A stretch of DNA of 64,000 nt from Paenibacillus lentus (GTDB lineage: Bacteria > Bacillota > Bacilli > Paenibacillales > Paenibacillaceae), in contig NZ_CP034248.1 in NCBI RefSeq assembly GCF_003931855.1, positions 558,001 through 622,000 of the forward strand, read 5' to 3'. A model generated the notes under the pieces. The model had not been told where the DNA came from. It saw nothing but the letters and a program-made list of their open reading frames with translations, and did no database searches. Position 1 is the stretch's first letter, and every line of letters starts with the position of its first letter. This document shows positions 27,630 to 36,170 of this stretch, piece after piece. The position numbers were made by a program, and so were the translations under genes.

Positions 27630-28484
27630 TCATTCTTGCCGTTCCATCAATTGTCGCAGCTTAAACTCCGTAGACGTTTCCGGTGCCGGGGTATAAATGC
27701 TACAGCGTAAATCCACGTTCCCATGCACTTGCAGCGAAGTGAGCTGGAAGTGCATTTTGCCCCCCTTCCCATGCCTGAACTCCAGGATGACCTCCGGAGC
27801 CGAGCTGACCTCGCTTTGCTCCCAGAGATAATTGAAATCGGGATGAGCCTCCTTCATTTCCAACAAGAAAGAATTATACCACTCGTCTTCCACGTATTGC
27901 CCGTAATAAGCACGAAAAATAGCCAGGAACCCCCGTACAAACTGCTCCCAATTCACGGCCAGCCTACGAAATTCCTGCCTAGTAAACAACAAAGAAATCA
28001 TATTCCGCTGCTCTAGCGGAATCGCCTCAAAATCAAGGAACACATGAGAGGCAGCCTCATTCCAGCCGACTATTTGACATCTTCGATCCGAAATAATCGT
28101 AGGACAATATTTAAGCTCATGTAAAATTTTCTGTAACGAGGGGCTGATTTCCGGCCGACCTTCCTGGAGCCTTTGGCCAACTACACCCAAACCGCCACCG
28201 GTATCCATGGCCAGCGCATACAAATAATTACGCTCATCACGGGTAAGACGCAGCGCCGCAGCAATATTGTCAAGTACAGATGTGGACACTTTGATATCCC
28301 TTCCTTGCTCTAGCCAGGTATACCAAGTAGTGCTTACGCCAGCTAACTGAGCTACCTCTTCCCTTCTAAGCCCCGGAGTTCTGCGCCGCCCTCCTGTCGG
28401 CAGCCCGACCATTTGCGGGACAAGCTTAGCGCGCTGCGCCTTCAAAAAAACAGACAGCTCCTGCAATCGCGCCTGCTGCTTCAT
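27630..28484 (-). CDS. XRE-type regulator with MmyB-like ligand-binding domain
   Basis: A 284-aa regulator. The helix-turn-helix (about 28-80) reads RRTPGLRREEVAQLAGVSTTWYTWLEQGRD, a signature of the MmyB/ClgR-like group. The rest (about 100-265) is the MLTR ligand-binding PAS-like domain, with TIISDRRCQIVGWNEAA and LLFTRQEFRRLAVNWE. Such proteins often bind fatty-acid-like molecules. It is divergent from a beta-ketoacyl synthase gene 120 bp away, which makes that gene its likely target. The ATG start is preceded by AGGGGGAGA. Confidence 0.88.
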   Translation of the reverse strand: MKQQARLQELSVFLKAQRAKLVPQMVGLPTGGRRRTPGLRREEVAQLAGVSTTWYTWLEQGRDIKVSTSVLDNIAAALRLTRDERNYLYALAMDTGGGLGVVGQRLQEGRPEISPSLQKILHELKYCPTIISDRRCQIVGWNEAASHVFLDFEAIPLEQRNMISLLFTRQEFRRLAVNWEQFVRGFLAIFRAYYGQYVEDEWYNSFLLEMKEAHPDFNYLWEQSEVSSAPEVILEFRHGKGGKMHFQLTSLQVHGNVDLRCSIYTPAPETSTEFKLRQLMERQE

Positions 28485-28605
28485 TCCAATCTCCCCCTTG
28501 CCACACGCTTAAAGTGGTACTGATTATACTATAATAACTAACAACTTGTAATAGGATAAATCCTATGACACAATAACTCCCATCACAGCTCTCAAGGAGG
28601 TTCTT

Positions 28606-29850
28606 ATGGAAAGAGTCGCGATTACAGGGCTGGGCGTAATATCACCGCTCGGCAACCAGGTAGAGTTGTTCTGGGATCAGCTTGTTCACGGGAAGTCAGG
28701 TATTTCTATCATTGACACTTTTGATACTTCAAGACATAAAACAAAAATCGCGGGCTTGGTACGAGATTTCGATGCCGAAGCTATGTTCGGCCGTAAAGAA
28801 GCGCGCCGAATGGATCGCTTCTGCCAGTTCGCGCTGGCTGCCACAGATCAGGCGGTAGCCGATGCCGGATTAAATCTGGAGCAAATCGATAAGGAGCGCA
28901 TGGGGGTATACGTCGGCTCGGGCACAGGAGGGATAGAAACACTTCTAGCACAGAGCCGCTTGCTGCAAGAGCGGGGGGCCGAACGCATTAGCCCGGTTCT
29001 CGTTCCGATGATGATTTCAAATATGGCTGCCGCCATGATCAGTATTAAATATGGAGCCGTCGGCCCTACATTATCACCAGTCACCGCCTGCTCGATTGGA
29101 AATACGTCGATCGGAGAAGCCTACCGGCTCATTGCATCGGGCGGTGCCGACATTATCATTGCCGGAGGAACCGAGGCAGCGATTACGGACATTTCCCTAG
29201 CGAGCTTCGGTAATGCCACAGCCCTCTCGACGCGCAATGACGAGCCGACCAAGGCAAGCAGACCGTTTGATACAAATCGCGACGGCTTTGTTATGGCGGA
29301 AGGGGCCGGCATCCTCATCCTCGAGTCGCTCAACCATGCCAAACGGAGAAGTGCCCGCATCTACGCCGAAATCATCGGCTATGGCGCCACTTCGGACGCC
29401 TACCATATCGTTGCGACTCATCCTGAAGGCAACGGGGCTTACCGGGCCATGAAGCTCGCGCTGAAGGAGGCCGATATCAAGCCGCAGGACGTAGACGTTA
29501 TCAGTGCGCATGCAACGAGTACCGAGGCAGGCGACTGGTCAGAGACGAAGGCGATCAAGAAGCTGTTTGGCGAGCAGGCTTATCAAATTCCAATTACAGC
29601 TAATAAATCGATGAGCGGGCATATGCTCGGTGCGGCCAGCGCTGTTGAAGCGGTGGCGCTCGTCAAATCGTTGGAGCAGGGCATCATTCCGCCAACGATT
29701 AATCTGGATACACCCGATCCGGTCTGCGACCTGGACTATGTGCCCCACCAGGCACGGCAAGCTAAGCTGCGCATCGGGATTTCCAACTCTTTCGGGTTCG
29801 GCGGGCATAACGCGGTGATCGTTCTAAAGGCTCACGAGGGGCGGACTTGA
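28606..29850 (+). CDS. Beta-ketoacyl-ACP synthase II (FabF type)
   Basis: A 414-aa condensing enzyme that elongates acyl-ACP with malonyl-ACP. The catalytic Cys162 lies in VTACSIGNTSIG, and the two active-site histidines are in SAHATSTEAGD (about 303) and NKSMSGHMLGA (about 340). The C-terminal SNSFGFGGHNAV is typical. The usual ACATGTH around the cysteine reads ACSIGNT here, a deviation that suggests a specialised paralogue rather than housekeeping FabF. AAGGAGG precedes the start. It is isolated from a fab operon and divergent from the MmyB-like regulator. Confidence 0.9.
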   Translation: MERVAITGLGVISPLGNQVELFWDQLVHGKSGISIIDTFDTSRHKTKIAGLVRDFDAEAMFGRKEARRMDRFCQFALAATDQAVADAGLNLEQIDKERMGVYVGSGTGGIETLLAQSRLLQERGAERISPVLVPMMISNMAAAMISIKYGAVGPTLSPVTACSIGNTSIGEAYRLIASGGADIIIAGGTEAAITDISLASFGNATALSTRNDEPTKASRPFDTNRDGFVMAEGAGILILESLNHAKRRSARIYAEIIGYGATSDAYHIVATHPEGNGAYRAMKLALKEADIKPQDVDVISAHATSTEAGDWSETKAIKKLFGEQAYQIPITANKSMSGHMLGAASAVEAVALVKSLEQGIIPPTINLDTPDPVCDLDYVPHQARQAKLRIGISNSFGFGGHNAVIVLKAHEGRT

Positions 29851-30063
29851 GCACAGTCAAGCGATTCTTTTAGACTTTAGCCGTGGCACATGGGCACACT
29901 GCCAAACGGCAATTTAAGAGATTGCGCTTTAGTATTATGGCATTCAGGGTTTATTCCTAATATTCAGCATTGGATACTTCATACATCAAAACGTCAATGG
30001 CATAGCTATTGACACAACAAGGCCCCGTCAAGCGTCTAACGCTAACAGGGTCTCGTCGGTTAC

Positions 30064-30957
30064 TTATTCTACTAAATCCGCTGCACCAGCATTGGATACA
30101 ACCTGTTCGGGATTTTTACAGCCAGGGATGACAGAGCTAACAATAGGATTCTTGAGGCACCAGGCCAATGCCCATTGCGCCATATCTACACCCGCTGGCA
30201 CTTCATCCCGGCGAATCCGCTCCACCTCTTCCAGATTGCGGCGAACGACCTCAGCATCCTTACGATGCCGCACATCGTTTGCATCAAATTGCGCGCCCGG
30301 CTTATATTTGCCGCTTAAGAATCCGCTGGCCAGTGGAACCCGGGCCAATACGCCAAGGTCTTGACGTTCACAGGATGGGAATACCCGATTCTCCGGCACG
30401 CGATCCAGGCGGTTATATACAACTTGGATCACCTTGGAATTGACCTTGCTTGATGCGTCGGTTTGGTGCAAATTATCATTGCTGCCGATGGAAGTACCCA
30501 AGTGGCGTACTTTTCCAGCCTCAACCTGCTTGTCCAACATGGTCCATAATTTATCGTTATCGAATACGTGATCCGGCCCCGAATGGAACTGATACAAATC
30601 GATATAATCCGTCTTCAACGCTTTGAGCGAAGCATCCAATTGTTTCAGCACATCCTCGGCGTCAAACACATCCGTACGAGTAAAGCGCTCATGAAAATGA
30701 TGACCGAATTTCGTTGCGACAATCCAGTCCTCCCGCTTGCGGCGGCTCATATAATCGCCGATGAACGACTCTGAGAGATGGTCGCCATAGCATTCTGCTG
30801 TATCAATCAGATTAATGCCGCATTCCTGGCCTTTATCGAGGATGGCATCCACCTCATCCTGATTGAACTGCATCCCCCATTCACCGCCAAACTGCCATGT
30901 CCCGATGCCGATCACGGATACGTTCAATTCTGTCTTGCCTAATCTCCGATACTTCAA
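30064..30957 (-). CDS. Aldo/keto reductase
   Basis: A 297-aa NADPH-dependent reductase with a TIM barrel. Catalytic residues are visible: Asp in NLIDTAECYGD with Tyr, Lys in VATKFGHH and His in LYQFHSGPD. The NADPH-binding end has VIPGCKNPEQVVSNA. It matches the YghZ/general stress AKR type. The start follows a GGAGGGAT site. Convergent with the FabF-type gene; an imperfect hairpin near 30020-30053 may end its transcript. Substrate is unknown. Confidence 0.88.
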   Translation of the reverse strand: MKYRRLGKTELNVSVIGIGTWQFGGEWGMQFNQDEVDAILDKGQECGINLIDTAECYGDHLSESFIGDYMSRRKREDWIVATKFGHHFHERFTRTDVFDAEDVLKQLDASLKALKTDYIDLYQFHSGPDHVFDNDKLWTMLDKQVEAGKVRHLGTSIGSNDNLHQTDASSKVNSKVIQVVYNRLDRVPENRVFPSCERQDLGVLARVPLASGFLSGKYKPGAQFDANDVRHRKDAEVVRRNLEEVERIRRDEVPAGVDMAQWALAWCLKNPIVSSVIPGCKNPEQVVSNAGAADLVE

Positions 30958-31150
30958 CCTAATCCCTCCTTAAATAACTGACAATTCATCCATGCTTGAA
31001 GTGGAAACAACACTAAATAAATGAACCTTCTTTCGTCCACATTGTACACTCACAGGCACCGCAAAACAAATCCAAAATCAGTTCAAACTATAGTAAACTA
31101 AATACAGACAAACTTCCGGCGATTCATTTTTATTTGAGAGGAGCATTCCG

Positions 31151-31810
31151 ATGGGAAAAATAGCCCTGATTGTTGGTGGCAGCGGCCTCGTTGGCCGAAA
31201 GCTGCTCCATCTGCTGCTTGAGGGGCAGCGTTACGACTCCGTAGTCGCCTTCGTTCGCGCTCCCCTTCACGTGGAGCATCCGAAGCTCACCGAGCTTATT
31301 ATCGACTTTGACCAACTGGAGCAATATGAGCAGCATTTTTGCGCGGACGACGTATTTTGCTGTTTGGGCACGACGATCAAAAAAGCCAAGACCCAGGAGG
31401 CTATGTATAAAATCGATGTCGAGTACCCGCTAACGATTGCCCAACTAGCGCTTGGGCAAGGAGCGCAGCATTTTCTGTTCATCAGCGCGATCGGAGCCAA
31501 TGCCGACTCTCGCATATTTTACTCTCGGATCAAAGGCATTGCCGAGCGGGAGCTCCGCGAAATGCCTTACGATAGTCTTTCTATTCTCCGGCCTTCTCTT
31601 TTGCTGGGCGAACGCGAGGAATATCGTCTTGCCGAACGGTGGGGAGGCGTGATTTTTCAAGCTCTATCCTTCCTATTGATCGGCCCTCTTAGAAAATATA
31701 GAGCCATCGAAGCGGAGACTGTAGCCCGAGCGATGTACCGCATGGCTATGAATTCCTCTAAGAAAACCGCCATTTACTCCTCTGAGCAAATCGAACAATT
31801 AGGACGATAA
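31151..31810 (+). CDS. NAD(P)-binding Rossmann protein (atypical SDR, HTATIP2-like)
   Basis: A 219-aa protein with the Rossmann motif GGSGLVGRKLL at residues 9-19 and CCLGTTIKKAKTQEAMYKIDVEYP, as in atypical short-chain dehydrogenases of the TIP30/HTATIP2 type. The conserved FLFISAIGANADSRIFYSRIKG carries the Ser and YxxxK pair (Tyr-Ser-Arg-Ile-Lys). The C-terminal part binds a substrate of unknown identity. GAGAGGAG precedes the ATG. It stands alone with its own terminator. Confidence 0.85.
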   Translation: MGKIALIVGGSGLVGRKLLHLLLEGQRYDSVVAFVRAPLHVEHPKLTELIIDFDQLEQYEQHFCADDVFCCLGTTIKKAKTQEAMYKIDVEYPLTIAQLALGQGAQHFLFISAIGANADSRIFYSRIKGIAERELREMPYDSLSILRPSLLLGEREEYRLAERWGGVIFQALSFLLIGPLRKYRAIEAETVARAMYRMAMNSSKKTAIYSSEQIEQLGR

Positions 31811-31817
31811 AATCAAA

Positions 31818-31860
31818 GCGACCGCACTCGGCAATAAGCCAAAGCACGGTCGCCTTTTGT
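31818..31860 (+). terminator. Intrinsic terminator
   Basis: GCGACCG (31818) pairs with CGGTCGC (31847) around a 22-nt loop that has a small inner stem, followed by CTTTTGTTTT. Confidence 0.75.
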
Positions 31861-31940
31861 TTTCATATGTTTTTTGTTAAAACAGTGTTGCTTAAGCATA
31901 TTCGACTTTGGAGCTCTATAGCCTGTCTTATGTATCGAAC

Positions 31941-32156
31941 CTATGCCTTGATTAGTCTGCCTTCGCTATCCTTGAAGCTGCCGACAGCGATAAGAATAAA
32001 GTCGATTAATGTCCAAATTCCTAGACCGCCTAGAGTAAGCAATTGAATAATTCCTGTTCCAACCTTGCCCACGTAAAAACGGTGGATTCCTAAGGAACCT
32101 AGAAAGAAAGCTAATAGTAATGCAGCAACAAACGATTTCGGACTTTTTTCCATCAT
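31941..32156 (-). CDS. TM2 domain membrane protein
   Basis: A 71-aa protein with two helices. KSFVAALLLAFFLGSLGIHRFYVGK and the turn QLLTLGGLGIWTLIDFILI match the TM2 domain, including the Asp-containing turn and DFI of the family. The start is preceded by a GGGGGAGAAA site. TM2 proteins of bacteria are common and mostly uncharacterised. No operon is evident. Confidence 0.9.
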   Translation of the reverse strand: MMEKSPKSFVAALLLAFFLGSLGIHRFYVGKVGTGIIQLLTLGGLGIWTLIDFILIAVGSFKDSEGRLIKA

Positions 32157-32272
32157 TTTCTCCCCCCTACGACATAAGTATTTCGTAACCTATTATCGGT
32201 ATAACATAGTCCACTATTTAGGTCTAGAAAAATTTTTAGAATTATGAGATATTTTGTCACATGTAGTAGTAT

Positions 32273-33040
32273 TTACTCATTTTCTGTCGAAGGGGTATAC
32301 TCTCTGGCAGCCACCCCCTCCAGCCTGCGAAGATATTCAAAATTAGGATGCACGATCAAATCGGATAAAAAGGCGGAGATGGTGCTTCCAGGCTTTCTTT
32401 TTGCGTTCAGGGCATTGACTATGGATTCGGCCGAGGAAATTCCGAGCCCATGACCAAAGTAGAGACCATTATCCAGTACAATCGCGTTCTCCCCCTGCCA
32501 TTCAGGCGTTTGCGGATTGAAATCAGGATTCTCAAAATACACGACGTCTCCCGCCGTAGCCTGCTGTGCCCGGATCAATTGCAAATCGCTATCATATTGC
32601 CAATCGTAGAGCACCAGTTGATTAAAATGTTTATTAAAGGCATCGGCCCCAATGGAATCTAGTATCCCCTTATAAAGAATAACGACCATCGCCGTAGCGC
32701 ACTCCATAGCATACCTATAGCCATTATTAAAAATGTCGACAATCGCTTCGGACGGCTGCACCTCCTCCTTTAACCTAAATCCTCCATTAGACATACGAGT
32801 CCAATACTGCTCGTTAGCCCTTGAGTTTTTGTAGGTCGCGAATTTGGCTCCAGACGCGTTAAAATCCTTCGCGGCCTGTACGATCGCCGCTCTCATTCTC
32901 AGTTCAAAATCGAGCTGCTCCGGCAGGCGATAGATATGAACGGCCGGACTCAATCTGAACTCTCTCAAGATATTTCGCTCTAATTCCGACGCTGCAAGCT
33001 GATGGAGCCGTCCAAGCTCCATATTCAAAGTAATGATCAC
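32273..33040 (-). CDS. tgl: Protein-glutamine gamma-glutamyltransferase (spore coat transglutaminase)
   Basis: A 255-aa transglutaminase of the Bacillus Tgl type, which cross-links spore coat proteins through Lys-Gln isopeptide bonds. The family landmarks are seen in order: ELRMRAAIVQAAKDFNASGAKFATY, catalytic Cys114 in MECATAMVV (B. subtilis Cys116), LYDWQYD, Glu184 in WQGENAIVLD and His197 in YFGHGLGI. The C-terminal SAFLSDLI and FEYLRRLEG also fit. GTG start behind AGGAGG. In B. subtilis tgl is made late in sporulation under sigma-K. The gene implies a spore former. The C-terminus is a little longer than usual. Confidence 0.93.
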   Translation of the reverse strand: MIITLNMELGRLHQLAASELERNILREFRLSPAVHIYRLPEQLDFELRMRAAIVQAAKDFNASGAKFATYKNSRANEQYWTRMSNGGFRLKEEVQPSEAIVDIFNNGYRYAMECATAMVVILYKGILDSIGADAFNKHFNQLVLYDWQYDSDLQLIRAQQATAGDVVYFENPDFNPQTPEWQGENAIVLDNGLYFGHGLGISSAESIVNALNAKRKPGSTISAFLSDLIVHPNFEYLRRLEGVAAREYTPSTENE

Positions 33041-33379
33041 GACCCAACCTCCTAGGCGAATTAACTCATTCTATGCGGCATGGTATGCGGACGGCGCCTT
33101 CTTCGTGCAAAGCTTGATTGCAATTTGAGAATATTGGAAACTTTTGTACATAAATTGCGTTTAAATCTATTAAGTCAGATATCAGAGCGTCCTTTTATAC
33201 GGAAAAAGAAGGATATATTTTGTAATATGGCGAATTTTGTATTCTTGTCGTATGCACATTCCAGTTATTTGGAGCATTTAGCGAATTTTGATATAACCGA
33301 ATACATTGATATTGTGCTATCATGAACAAGCAGTAAATAGTAGAGACAGTATACAACTTGGATGGTGGAACGAAATATT
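33041..33379. other. Intergenic region with a candidate sigma-K -10 for tgl
   Basis: No gene is seen. On the minus strand CATAGAAT (33075-33068) resembles the sigma-K -10 CATANNNT, about 28 bp before tgl; I see no convincing -35. The rest is AT-rich with two GCGAATTTTG(T/A)TAT-like short repeats (about 33231 and 33281), and presumably carries the promoter of the MBOAT gene. Confidence 0.35.
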
Positions 33380-34573
33380 ATGATTTATACAGATTGGATA
33401 TACTGGCTGTTCGTGCTCGTGGCAGTCGTCACGTATCACCTCATGCCGCATCGGATCAGACCCTGGGTGCTGTTTGCCGCAGGCGTCACTTTTTATTACT
33501 ATTACGCAGGCTCCTACCTCTTCTTGCTGCTAGCCGAGGTCGTCATGGCGATTATCATCGTAAAGGCTGCTGCCAAGTGGAGTAGACGCTGGATTTACCC
33601 CGCCGCAATCATCGGGGTTATTCTCGTGCTCGGTTACTTCAAATATACGAATATGATGCTTGATACATTAAATGACTTGTTTGCATTCATGCAGCAGCCA
33701 TTTTTTCCGAAGGCAGAACAAATCGTTCTCCCATTAGGGATTTCCTATTTTACATTCGAGCTCATTCATTACCTGGTTGAACGCAAGCGCGGAAATTTAC
33801 CGGAGCACCGACCAGAAGGTCTGCTGTCGTTTATATTCTTTTTTCCAACGATGGTCGCGGGCCCCATTAAGCAATTCCAAGTGTTCTACCCGCAGCTCAA
33901 AGCCAAATTTCACATTGACCATATCTTGATCGGAATCACCCGGATCGGGTTCGGTCTATTCAAGAAGCTTGTACTCGTAGGTACGATTGATCTGTTGGCC
34001 CAACCCGTCTACTCTAAAGCCGGGATTGCCGCAGCCGATACAGGGACGCTCTGGATTGCCCTGATCGCTTATACATTTGTCATTTACTTTGATTTCTCAG
34101 GCTATTCCGACATTGCTATAGGTACGGCTCGCTTGTTCGGTATCGTCGTTCCGGAGAACTTCCGTTTCCCATATCTGGCCCGCAGCGTTGCCGAGTTCTG
34201 GAACCGGTGGCATATCTCTCTGGGCTCCTGGCTTACCCGCTATGTGTATTTCCCGCTCGGCGGCAGCCGCGTGGCCACGCCCAGAATCTATCTGAATTTG
34301 ATGGCTACGATGACGGTATCCGGGCTATGGCACGGAGCCGCTTGGAATTTTGTTGTCTGGGGAATGTTCCATGGCGTGATGTTATGTATTCATAGATTCC
34401 ATGTAAAGCAAATCAAACCCAAGTTGAAGCCTGTTCCAAAATGGCTGAAGCCAGGAACAACGATGATGGCCATTCTGATTACATTCTTTGGCGTAACGAT
34501 GAGCAGGGTATTCTTCATTCTGCCAATCGCAGACGGATGGAATCTAATGCTGCGCTTGCTTGGTTTACGATAA
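33380..34573 (+). CDS. MBOAT O-acyltransferase (DltB-like)
   Basis: A membrane-bound O-acyltransferase of about 397 aa with roughly 11 helices. The invariant His of the family lies in SGLWHGAAWNFVVWG (about residue 318), and the second conserved block NRWHISLGSWLTRYVYFPLGG lies before it. The N-terminal LPLGISYFTFELIHYLVE also fits DltB/PatA/AlgI. It moves an acyl group from a cytoplasmic donor across the membrane. It leads a compact three-gene group with an SGNH-like protein and a DltX-like microprotein. The ATG at 33380 has a weak GGTGG site; an alternative start is ATG at 33362, six codons earlier. No DltA/DltC neighbour is present. Confidence 0.9.
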   Translation: MIYTDWIYWLFVLVAVVTYHLMPHRIRPWVLFAAGVTFYYYYAGSYLFLLLAEVVMAIIIVKAAAKWSRRWIYPAAIIGVILVLGYFKYTNMMLDTLNDLFAFMQQPFFPKAEQIVLPLGISYFTFELIHYLVERKRGNLPEHRPEGLLSFIFFFPTMVAGPIKQFQVFYPQLKAKFHIDHILIGITRIGFGLFKKLVLVGTIDLLAQPVYSKAGIAAADTGTLWIALIAYTFVIYFDFSGYSDIAIGTARLFGIVVPENFRFPYLARSVAEFWNRWHISLGSWLTRYVYFPLGGSRVATPRIYLNLMATMTVSGLWHGAAWNFVVWGMFHGVMLCIHRFHVKQIKPKLKPVPKWLKPGTTMMAILITFFGVTMSRVFFILPIADGWNLMLRLLGLR

Positions 34574-34603
34574 AATGGATTGAAAGAAAGCGAGGATTAC
34601 AAA

Positions 34604-35764
34604 GTGCCGAATGTATTTATGAATAAGACGGTAACCGTCATGATGGTCTCGCTCGCCATCGCAGGTTTAATCGGGATTAGTGACGGAGCAAGTCCGATTG
34701 TAGATCATATGAAAGAGGATGTCGTAACCCATGCGAAGAAAGAATTACGTGTTCCGGCTTACGACTCCATCGTCTATACGCCGCTCTGGATTGAATATTT
34801 GAAGGAGCAGCCGGATGATGGAAAACAGGTAGTCGGCATATTCGGACCCTCTACGGTCTTCGGAACAACGGTTATGAAAGGGGCCAATACTTCGGCTGGC
34901 GTTCTCCAGGTTCATCTGAAGGACAGCCGGGTACTCAATATGGGGCTTACCGGCGGGCGATTTACCGAGACTTATGCTGTGCTTGCCTCTATCATTGATG
35001 AAGTCGATTATGTCGTATATGAAATCAACTACGGGATCGCCGTTGTCTCGGACAATGAGCCTAATGTAACCGTGTATCCGTCCCTTATTACGAAATTAGA
35101 TCAGAACATTTCACGGAGCTGGCTGAATGATTTCCCGGATAAAAATCGCCAGTCGCTCCCCAGCGACATTCACAACTGGGCGACGTCCAATTTCCTCAGC
35201 AAATGGACGCTGTACCACGATCGCGATGTCATCAGCTACAAGCTGTTCAAAACGCGTACTCCGATGGAAAAGATCCGCCGAGAAATCAAAAAGGAGCAGG
35301 ACAAGAAAAACGGCGTAACGCCGAGCTATGCTCCGATGTACACGGCATATGACAAAATGCAGGACAAACATAAGGAAGAAATCAACAACCATTTCAAACA
35401 GCTTTACACTTGGAACAAGCCGTTTAACAAAGACGAGAGCTTCGGTCTGTTTATGATCGAGAAGACGCTCGACCTGTTACAGGAGCATAATAAGACAGCC
35501 GTCTTTTATTCGGCACCGCTCGATAAAGAGCATATTACCAAGAAAAATCTACTGAATTGGGATGACTACAACAAGGTGATGGGAGCTTATCAAGAGCTGA
35601 TCGAATCGAGAGGATACCCTTATATCGAGTTCAACAAAGGGAAAGAGAATACGATCCCGCATAAATTATACCGTGACCCGTCCCACCTCTTGGATGAAGG
35701 CAACAAAATGTTCGGCGAAATTTTATATAAGAAGTTGATACAATATGGAATTACAAACTCGTAG
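34604..35764 (+). CDS. SGNH-like extracytoplasmic acyltransferase (DltD/AlgX-like)
   Basis: A 386-aa protein with one N-terminal transmembrane anchor (about 10-28) and an extracytoplasmic SGNH-hydrolase-like domain. The catalytic Ser motif is seen in GIFGPSTVFGT and the Asp-x-x-His pair in DPSHLLDEGN near the C-terminus. This is the arrangement in DltD and AlgX/AlgJ proteins that place acyl groups on polymers. The start at GTG 34604 is chosen because GCGAGG lies 8 bases before it; the TTG at 34580 is less likely. It begins 30 bp after the MBOAT gene and ends inside the next gene. Target polymer unknown. Confidence 0.85.
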   Translation: MPNVFMNKTVTVMMVSLAIAGLIGISDGASPIVDHMKEDVVTHAKKELRVPAYDSIVYTPLWIEYLKEQPDDGKQVVGIFGPSTVFGTTVMKGANTSAGVLQVHLKDSRVLNMGLTGGRFTETYAVLASIIDEVDYVVYEINYGIAVVSDNEPNVTVYPSLITKLDQNISRSWLNDFPDKNRQSLPSDIHNWATSNFLSKWTLYHDRDVISYKLFKTRTPMEKIRREIKKEQDKKNGVTPSYAPMYTAYDKMQDKHKEEINNHFKQLYTWNKPFNKDESFGLFMIEKTLDLLQEHNKTAVFYSAPLDKEHITKKNLLNWDDYNKVMGAYQELIESRGYPYIEFNKGKENTIPHKLYRDPSHLLDEGNKMFGEILYKKLIQYGITNS

Positions 35765-35930
35765 TGCCAAGCTAGCCCAAGCAAAAACCAAGCGCCTCAG
35801 TCATCGTGTCGGCCGAGCACTGATGATGCTGGGAGCGGCGGTCGTTGGAGCCATTGTCATCATAGCTATCGTACTAAGCATCCTGTTCTTCTCAGGAGAA
35901 ACCCAGGAATTTATTTATATGAACTTTTAA
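35745..35930 (+). CDS. DltX-like microprotein with C-terminal FIYMNF
   Basis: A 61-aa protein overlapping the SGNH gene by 20 bp in another frame. It has a Lys/Arg-rich N-terminus (TKRLSHRVGR), one transmembrane helix at about residues 27-49 and a short outer tail that ends exactly in FIYMNF. DltX proteins are small single-helix proteins that end in FIYN(E/D)F and take part in acyl transfer between DltB and DltD. The match of position, topology and final residues is the evidence. The ribosome site is weak (AAGAAG), which fits translational coupling. The gene group is MBOAT, SGNH, DltX-like with a terminator after it. Confidence 0.75.
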   Translation: MELQTRSAKLAQAKTKRLSHRVGRALMMLGAAVVGAIVIIAIVLSILFFSGETQEFIYMNF

Positions 35931-35942
35931 GTGGATGGCGGC

Positions 35943-36025
35943 GAGCAGCGCGAGCCGAGCGGCGGGACGCGAGCAGCGCGAGCCGAGCGGCGGGACGCGG
36001 CGGCGCGAGCCGAGCAGCGGGACGC
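35943..36025. repeat. Three GC-rich 28-bp tandem repeats
   Basis: Units at 35943-35970 and 35971-35998 are identical (GAGCAGCGCGAGCCGAGCGG and eight further bases); the third (35999-36025) is one base shorter with changes. The GC content is far above the surroundings. It lies 12 bp after the microprotein stop. Confidence 0.85.
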
Positions 36026-36127
36026 GGACGGCGGGCTGTGATTTACTTACGGTTGGCGATGGTGGCGGTGCATACCCGCTATGCGCTAAATGTGGCCAAT
36101 AACAACTGATTTTCACCACAATAAAGA

Positions 36128-36168
36128 AAGGGTTCCTTGCTCAGCACAGAGCGCAGGAGCCCTTTTTT
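36128..36168 (+). terminator. Intrinsic terminator of the acyl-transfer cassette
   Basis: AAGGGTTCCTTGCTC pairs with GAGCGCAGGAGCCCTT with one bulge and a six-nt loop, followed by six T. Confidence 0.85.
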
Positions 36169-36170
36169 AT

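Noticed and set aside
33080-33325. 81-codon plus-strand frame between tgl and the MBOAT gene
   Set aside because: No ribosome site and low-complexity AT-rich composition; it occupies a promoter region.
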